Assembly: GCA_024403215.1 (NCBI GenBank)
Contig: JAKSSJ010000050.1
Coordinates: forward strand, 1-8,232
DNA length: 8,232 nucleotides
Direction: 5' to 3'
Source of the DNA: Clostridia bacterium
GTDB taxonomy: Bacteria; Bacillota; Clostridia; Peptostreptococcales; Anaerovoracaceae
Shown here: one piece after another, positions 5,897 through 8,232 of the stretch
How positions within the stretch are numbered: the stretch's first letter is position 1
Layout: each line of letters starts with the position of its first letter
Program-made: the position numbers and the translations under genes
Notes under the pieces: model-generated
Database searches by the model: none
Told to the model about the DNA's origin: nothing
Seen by the model: only the letters and a program-made list of their open reading frames with translations

Positions 5897-7461
5897 TGGC
5901 ATATGATGGACTGCTTACAAGCGTAGTTGCAGAGGATTTTTCTCAAAAGCTTGTGGGAGCAAAAATTGAAAAGGTAATGCAGCCTGAATCAGATCTTGTG
6001 ATTCTTCAGGTTAAAACAGCCACTGATAGGAAGAGACTTCTAATTGATGTCTCTTCTTCTGGCTCTAGGGTATGCTTTACAAAACTAGAATTTGAGAATC
6101 CTTTGGATGCTCCTAGCTTTTGCATGCTTTTAAGAAAGCATCTTAGCTCTGGTGTAATAACAGATGTATGCCAGGTTGATAAAGAAAGAATAATTGAAAT
6201 CACAATTGAATCATTAAATGAGATAGGTCTTCTGGTTAAAAGACGTCTTATTGCAGAGGTCATGGGAAGACATAGCAATCTAATTTTAGTTGATGGACTT
6301 ACAGAGAAGATTGTTGATTGCATAAAGCACATTTCGCTTAATGTAAATAGATATAGACAGATACTGCCTGGCGTTATTTACGAAAGACCTCCAGTATTAA
6401 ATCTTGAAAACACAGATGGACTAAGCCCTGCAGCAAAAGAAGCTCTTAGCATGGGCGCAGATATTAATGATAGGCTGCCTAGAGTTTACGTTGATGATAA
6501 TGGTAAGCCAAAAGATTTTCATGTAATTGATTTAAAGCAATATGATGGAATTTATAAAAGCATAGACTTTGATGATGTTTACGATGCAATGGACTACTAC
6601 TATTCAAATAGAATGGATAGCAATAGGGTAATGCAAAAAGCCGATAATCTTCAAAGAACAATAAACGGCATAATAGATAAGCAGCTTCTTAAAAAGCAGC
6701 GCCTACTTGAAGATATTAAAAAAGCAGATGAGGCCGACATATATAGAATTAAGGGCGAGCTTATAAATGCAAATCTCCATCTTATTAAACCTGGAGATAA
6801 AAAAGTAAAGCTTGTTAGCTTTTATGATGGCAATGAGCTTGAGATTGCCTTGGATGAAAAATTATCTGCAGCAAGAAATGCTCAAAGCTATTTTAAAAAA
6901 TATAATAAAGCAAAGAATGCAAAGAAGGAAAAGCTTCCGCTGCTTGCAGCTTTAGAAAAGGATATTGAATATTTAGAATCAGTTTTATCCTTAGTATCGA
7001 CTGCGTCAAGCTACGAGGAGCTCGATGCAATAAAAGACGAACTTGCAGGCGAGGGCTTTTTAAGAATCAGTAAGGCTGCAAAAAGAAAGAAACCTCAAAA
7101 ACCAAAGCCAAGGCGTTTTGAACTTGCTTCAGGTCTTGAGGTACTAGTTGGAAGAAATAATATAGAAAACGACTACATAACTACAAAGCTTGCTGAAAAG
7201 ACGGATTGGTGGTTCCATACAAAAGATATTCACGGTAGCCATCTTCTCATGGTTTGCCACGGAATAGATCCAGCTCCTGAGGATATGTACGAGGCAGCCT
7301 CAATTGCAGCCTGGTATTCTAAGGGCAGAAATTCAGATAAGGTCCCTGTAGATTACTGCATGGCAAAGTACGTTAAAAAGCCAAATGGCGCTAAGCCTGG
7401 CATGGTCACGTTTACAAATAATGGAACAACCTGGGCGCATCCTAAAAACCCAGAAAAGTAA
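5896..7461 (+). CDS. rqcH: RqcH/NFACT ribosome quality-control protein (compact form)
   Basis: This 521-residue protein is the bacterial NEMF/Rqc2 relative that binds obstructed 50S subunits and recruits alanyl-tRNA to add C-terminal Ala tails; older annotation calls it fibronectin-binding protein. The NFACT-N domain (about 1-165) begins AYDGLLTSVVAEDF and contains PSFCMLLRKHL and VMGRHSNLILVD (121-132). The tRNA-recognition pair Asp97-Arg98 of B. subtilis RqcH is Glu97-Arg98 here. The helix-hairpin-helix region is unusually short: only about 40 residues separate YERPP (162-166) from KDFHVIDL (206-213). Coiled-coil arms follow at about 245-300 and 325-385. A Lys/Pro-rich linker (about 394-407) leads to NFACT-R, with DWWFHTKDIHGSH (437-449) and KKPNGAKPGMV. 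Usual length is about 570. There is no good ribosome site, so it is probably coupled to yicC. A terminator follows. Confidence 0.93.
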   Translation: MAYDGLLTSVVAEDFSQKLVGAKIEKVMQPESDLVILQVKTATDRKRLLIDVSSSGSRVCFTKLEFENPLDAPSFCMLLRKHLSSGVITDVCQVDKERIIEITIESLNEIGLLVKRRLIAEVMGRHSNLILVDGLTEKIVDCIKHISLNVNRYRQILPGVIYERPPVLNLENTDGLSPAAKEALSMGADINDRLPRVYVDDNGKPKDFHVIDLKQYDGIYKSIDFDDVYDAMDYYYSNRMDSNRVMQKADNLQRTINGIIDKQLLKKQRLLEDIKKADEADIYRIKGELINANLHLIKPGDKKVKLVSFYDGNELEIALDEKLSAARNAQSYFKKYNKAKNAKKEKLPLLAALEKDIEYLESVLSLVSTASSYEELDAIKDELAGEGFLRISKAAKRKKPQKPKPRRFELASGLEVLVGRNNIENDYITTKLAEKTDWWFHTKDIHGSHLLMVCHGIDPAPEDMYEAASIAAWYSKGRNSDKVPVDYCMAKYVKKPNGAKPGMVTFTNNGTTWAHPKNPEK

Positions 7462-7464
7462 TAT

Positions 7465-7489
7465 ACTGCCGCTTTTGCGGCAGTTTTTT
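7465..7489 (+). terminator. Intrinsic terminator ending the rimM-rqcH unit
   Basis: An 8-bp perfect stem, ACTGCCGC (7465-7472) with GCGGCAGT (7477-7484), closes a TTTT loop. It is followed at once by a run of six T (7484-7489, the first shared with the stem). It begins 3 bases after the rqcH stop. The G+C-rich stem contrasts with the A+T-rich surroundings, which makes this a textbook Rho-independent terminator for transcription on the + strand. Confidence 0.93.
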
Positions 7490-7502
7490 AGTGCAAAATG
7501 AA

Positions 7503-7522
7503 TTGTGAAGATTTCTTCACAA
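7503..7522. promoter_or_regulatory. Perfect inverted repeat upstream of the gmk promoter, possible operator
   Basis: Two 9-base arms, TTGTGAAGA (7503-7511) and TCTTCACAA (7514-7522), are exact reverse complements around a 2-base centre. The outer half-sites TTGTGAA and TTCACAA are those of the Rex redox repressor, but Rex sites have 4 bases between them and this one has 6. It lies 5 bases upstream of the proposed -35 box, centred near -50 from the expected start. It is not followed directly by a T-run, so it is unlikely to be a terminator. Protein binding is inferred only. Confidence 0.5.
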
Positions 7523-7527
7523 ATGGA

Positions 7528-7556
7528 TTGTTTTTGTAGCTAAGCTGGGCTATAAT
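7528..7556 (+). promoter_or_regulatory. Sigma-A-type promoter for gmk-rpoZ
   Basis: A perfect -10 box TATAAT (7551-7556) is preceded by TTGTTT (7528-7533), which keeps the TTG of the -35 consensus, with the optimal 17-base spacer. Transcription would begin near 7563, leaving a leader of about 17 bases that contains only the gmk ribosome site. The promoter lies between the rqcH terminator and gmk, as expected for an independent unit. Confidence 0.8.
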
Positions 7557-7579
7557 CGAGCAAAAGTGAGGTTTTAACC

Positions 7580-8197
7580 ATGAACCAAGGAAGACTTTAT
7601 GTATTTTCTGGGCCTTCGGGTGCCGGAAAAGGAACAATTTGCAGCAAACTAGTTGAGGATGGCATTGCAGACCTTAGCATTTCAATGACAACCAGAGAAT
7701 GCAGGCCTGGCGAGATTCCAAATCAAAGCTACTATTTTGTAAGCAAGGAAAAGTTCCAAGAAACAATTGATGAAAACGGATTTTTGGAATGGGCTGAGAT
7801 ATATGGAAACCGTTACGGTACGCCAAAGGCTCCCGTTTTAGAAAAGCTCGCAAAAGGCAGAGATGTCATCTTGGAAATTGAAATGCAAGGTGCCATGAAT
7901 GTTAAGAAGGCTTACAATGATGCCGTTTTAATATTTGTGCTTCCGCCAAACCTTAAGGTTCTTTCTGATAGACTAAGAGGCCGAGGCAGAGACACAGAAG
8001 AGCAGATTCAGCTCAGAACTAAATCTGTTATAGAAGAAATTAAAAAGATAGTTGATTACGACTACTATATCATCAATGGTGATTTAGATGTAGCTGTAAA
8101 AGACGTGGAAAAACTTATGAGTGGCGAGTTTAAGAAAATTGATAATGCTGCCGCACAAAAGATTATTAAGAAATATGAGGAGGAATTACAATTATGA
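7580..8197 (+). CDS. gmk: Guanylate kinase
   Basis: This 205-residue enzyme transfers phosphate from ATP to GMP (or dGMP) to make GDP in the cytoplasm. The P-loop GPSGAGKGT (11-19) follows the first strand LYVFS. The GMP-binding segment has SMTTRECRPGE (35-45), YYF (51-53) and FLEWAEIYGNRYGTPKAPV (68-86). ILEIEMQGA (98-106) corresponds to the family IDxQGA strand, with Glu for Asp. The lid and adenine-side region reads FVLPPNLKVLSDRLRGRGRD (119-138). Length is normal (about 200-207). GTGAGG at 7566-7571 ends 8 bases before the ATG. It is the first gene after its own promoter, and its stop overlaps the rpoZ start (ATGA). Confidence 0.97.
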   Translation: MNQGRLYVFSGPSGAGKGTICSKLVEDGIADLSISMTTRECRPGEIPNQSYYFVSKEKFQETIDENGFLEWAEIYGNRYGTPKAPVLEKLAKGRDVILEIEMQGAMNVKKAYNDAVLIFVLPPNLKVLSDRLRGRGRDTEEQIQLRTKSVIEEIKKIVDYDYYIINGDLDVAVKDVEKLMSGEFKKIDNAAAQKIIKKYEEELQL

Positions 8198-8232
8198 TGC
8201 TTTATCCTGCTATCGATGTATTAAAGACTAAG
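8194..8232 (+). CDS. rpoZ: RNA polymerase omega subunit RpoZ, N-terminal 13 codons (cut by window edge)
   Basis: The visible residues are MMLYPAIDVLKTK, which fit the Firmicute omega start M-L-x-P-[SA]-I-D-x-L. A strong AGGAGG at 8178-8183 lies 10 bases before the ATG at 8194. A second ATG at 8197 is possible and would give the more usual MLYP start, at 13-base spacing. Omega binds the beta' subunit, aids RNA polymerase assembly and can contribute to ppGpp sensing in some bacteria. gmk-rpoZ adjacency is widely conserved and is much of the basis for the call, because only 39 bases are present. Confidence 0.8.
   Translation, partial: MMLYPAIDVLKTK

Noticed and set aside
6006..6332. 108-codon open frame on the minus strand inside rqcH
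   Set aside because: It lies antisense to the conserved NFACT-N domain and shows no family motif, so it is a shadow frame.
5896..7461. Fibronectin-binding adhesin function for the NFACT gene
   Set aside because: There is no signal peptide, anchor or surface motif; the domain order is that of cytoplasmic RqcH.
7503..7522. Inverted repeat as a second terminator
   Set aside because: No T-run follows immediately, the stem is A+T-rich, and a strong terminator already lies just upstream; its place beside the -35 box suits an operator better.
7503..7522. Firm assignment as a Rex operator
   Set aside because: The half-sites match, but the spacer is 6 rather than 4 bases, which changes the rotational phase between half-sites.
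1..8232. Mobile element, CRISPR array, tRNA or toxin-antitoxin pair
   Set aside because: I saw no transposase, repeat array, cloverleaf-like sequence or small paired genes; coding space is almost fully occupied by conserved housekeeping genes.

Overview
The window is A+T-rich and dense with genes, all on the + strand. It reads as a chromosomal housekeeping region of a low-GC Firmicute. The sepF and divIVA genes, the RqcH-type NFACT protein, AGGAGG-type ribosome binding sites and the gene order all point to Clostridia. The order trmD / HlyD-like gene / yggS / sepF / divIVA / lspA / rluD is what I recall from Lachnospiraceae-like genomes; the family-level placement is inference. I see no tRNA, rRNA, CRISPR array, insertion sequence, prophage or base-composition island.

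Layout. Positions 1-7461 look like one continuous transcription unit: rimM (3' end only), trmD, a membrane-anchored HlyD-like gene, yggS, sepF, divIVA, lspA, an RluD-type pseudouridine synthase gene, yicC and rqcH. Adjacent genes overlap by 1-17 bases or are separated by at most 12, so there is no room for an intergenic promoter. A clear intrinsic terminator follows rqcH (7465-7489). The only real intergenic region (7462-7579) holds that terminator, a perfect 9-bp-arm inverted repeat (7503-7522) and a sigma-A-type promoter. The promoter drives a second unit, gmk then rpoZ, the latter cut off by the window edge after 13 codons.

How the genes fit together. rimM, trmD, the pseudouridine synthase gene, yicC and rqcH serve ribosome maturation, tRNA/rRNA modification, RNA turnover and rescue of stalled ribosomes. 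yggS, sepF and divIVA are the conserved tail of the Gram-positive division cluster, covering PLP homeostasis, the FtsZ membrane anchor and a pole/septum marker. ylmG and ylmH, which lie between sepF and divIVA in Bacillus subtilis, are absent here. lspA belongs to lipoprotein maturation. gmk and rpoZ supply GDP and the RNA polymerase omega subunit.

I did not find a clearly new multi-gene system. The points most worth a second look are: a divergent LspA with Glu at a catalytic Asp position and no DQxxK motif in its first helix; a compact RqcH missing much of its helix-hairpin-helix region; a TrmD with Glu at the general-base position; an uncharacterised HlyD-like membrane protein embedded in the division cluster with no transporter partner; and a Rex-like palindrome with unusual spacing upstream of the gmk promoter.
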